Assembly (NCBI GenBank): GCA_030696775.1 | Contig: JAUYRN010000005.1 | Span: forward strand, 1-64,000 | Length of the DNA: 64,000 nucleotides | Origin: Sulfuricurvum sp. | GTDB lineage: Bacteria > Campylobacterota > Campylobacteria > Campylobacterales > Sulfurimonadaceae | Direction of reading: 5' to 3' | Shown here: piece after piece, positions 63,412 to 64,000 of the stretch | How positions within the stretch are numbered: position 1 is the first letter of the stretch | Layout: every line of letters starts with the position of its first letter | Program-made: the position numbers and the translations under genes | The notes under the pieces: generated by a model | Seen by the model: the letters and a program-made list of their open reading frames with translations, nothing else | The model's database searches: none | What the model was told of the DNA's origin: nothing

Positions 63412-64000
63412 AATTGTCGATGAGATTCTTTTGATATTCAGGAGCGAGTCGGTAAAGTGCTTTTAGCGTACGTTCGCCTTCTTCTTGAGTCAAAGAAGTA
63501 TCGATAATAACGTAGGAGAGATAAATACTATTTTGATCGATTGCGAGGCGTAAATTTTCTAGATTACCATTCTCACGTAGTAAAAAATCGTATAAACGTT
63601 CAATGTTTTCCTGTGGTATCCGACACACTTCACACTCTGCGATGATGACTCCATTGTCGTAATAGTTGATCTCAAAGCGGGATGTTCCTGATTCAAATCG
63701 CCAACTTCGCTGACTGCGTCTTGAGAGCGTGACATTAATCTCCAGTTTTTCCAGTATCTTTTCGAGTAATGCGACAACTCCCGATGGTTTGTATCCCTCG
63801 CGGCGACGCTTTGCAACATCGAGCTTAATACCGCATTTTGGACAATAGTCATTTTTTATTGAGGATTCAAGAATCAAATTTTTACACGATACACAACGAA
63901 TAATATCGATTGCATCAAGGGCTAAAAATCCATCCAATGCTTCTTGGAGGAGATAATAGGGGAGGGCGAAGCCGAGATTGTTGGAGTTTTGAATAATAAA
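63374..64000 (-). CDS. C-terminal part of a trypsin-like peptidase with zinc ribbon (runs off the window)
   Basis: The frame is open up to the window edge, so the gene begins outside. The first visible residues, SNNLGFALPYYLLQEAL, match the strand near the end of the trypsin-like (S1C/HtrA-type) domain (NNIGFAIP in relatives). A zinc ribbon follows with CVSC and CPKC 17 residues apart, then about 140 residues with no recognised domain (VTLSRRSQRSWRFES, GVIIAECEVCRIP, terminal EPKFDEFE). The catalytic triad lies upstream, outside the window, so activity cannot be judged. It overlaps DUF502 by 38 nt. Confidence 0.6.
   Translation of the reverse strand, partial: FIIQNSNNLGFALPYYLLQEALDGFLALDAIDIIRCVSCKNLILESSIKNDYCPKCGIKLDVAKRRREGYKPSGVVALLEKILEKLEINVTLSRRSQRSWRFESGTSRFEINYYDNGVIIAECEVCRIPQENIERLYDFLLRENGNLENLRLAIDQNSIYLSYVIIDTSLTQEEGERTLKALYRLAPEYQKNLIDNFKALEPKFDEFE

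Noticed and set aside
1..64000. CRISPR arrays, prophage or intact insertion sequences
   Set aside because: No regularly spaced repeats, cas-like genes, phage structural genes, integrases or transposases were seen. The only mobile-element hint is the hairpin group between hisH and hisA.

Overview
The window looks like a chromosomal segment of a free-living Campylobacterota (formerly Epsilonproteobacteria), most like Sulfuricurvum or Sulfurimonas. The reasons are a moderately low GC content, the gene family repertoire, and gene orders known from this phylum: fliF-fliG-fliH-dxs, rplY-pth-LptF/G permease-lysA, cbpA-hspR, and an Mla cassette whose permease carries a fused STAS domain. Genus-level placement is inference, because no database search was possible. 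Genes are packed tightly, with many 1-4 nt overlaps and many GTG or TTG starts.

Layout. 1-3590: the tail of an rRNA operon (5S), then a visibly AT-rich block with a large diguanylate cyclase-like protein and a hicAB toxin-antitoxin pair, closed by a strong hairpin. 3592-6067 (minus): bioD-pyrB-pabB. 6118-11607: a Cys/Met PLP enzyme, then the N-end-rule set clpS-clpA-aat and transaldolase. 11611-19247: pilT, rplY, pth, an LPS-type permease, lysA, a HAD protein, pheA and hisC. 19265-24639: fliF, fliG, fliH and dxs. 24620-27485: pgeF, tRNA-Pro(GGG) and a CZB-type chemoreceptor. 27644-31914: an ovoA-like and ovoB-like pair, an MgtC/DUF4010 membrane protein and a YhbP protein, followed on the opposite strand by a 58-residue Cys-rich protein too short for usual ORF cutoffs.

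32111-41615: dimeric dUTPase, lpxL-waaC on the minus strand, a PDC-domain membrane protein, hisH, three tandem hairpins, hisA, cheY, prmA, ftsH, a phosphatidylserine decarboxylase-like protein and pssA. 41641-46205 (minus): a TPR protein, serS and a MetF-like protein. 46257-47745: serB, a small conserved protein and a periplasmic cytochrome c. 47847-54673 (minus): a small His/Cys-rich exported protein, a TonB-dependent receptor with a CxxC plug motif, mlaE-mlaF-mlaD-lipoprotein, and pfkA. 54750-64000: D-Ala-D-Ala carboxypeptidase, a hypoxanthine/uracil glycosylase-like protein, purH, the cbpA-hspR-ung heat-shock operon with a HAIR-like operator, an EEP-family protein, an M3 peptidase, a DUF502 protein and the end of a trypsin-like protein with a zinc ribbon.

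Most of the window is housekeeping: amino acid, nucleotide, lipid and cell-envelope biosynthesis plus motility. The points most worth following are these: a two-gene thiohistidine (ovothiol-type) cassette whose first protein lacks the usual methyltransferase module; an AT-rich cyclase with a second, degenerate GGDEF domain and a TPR-like tail; a decarboxylase homologue that seems to have lost its pyruvoyl serine; an unannotated small Cys protein; a TonB receptor and His/Cys-rich protein pair that may handle a metal; and tandem hairpins between hisH and hisA.
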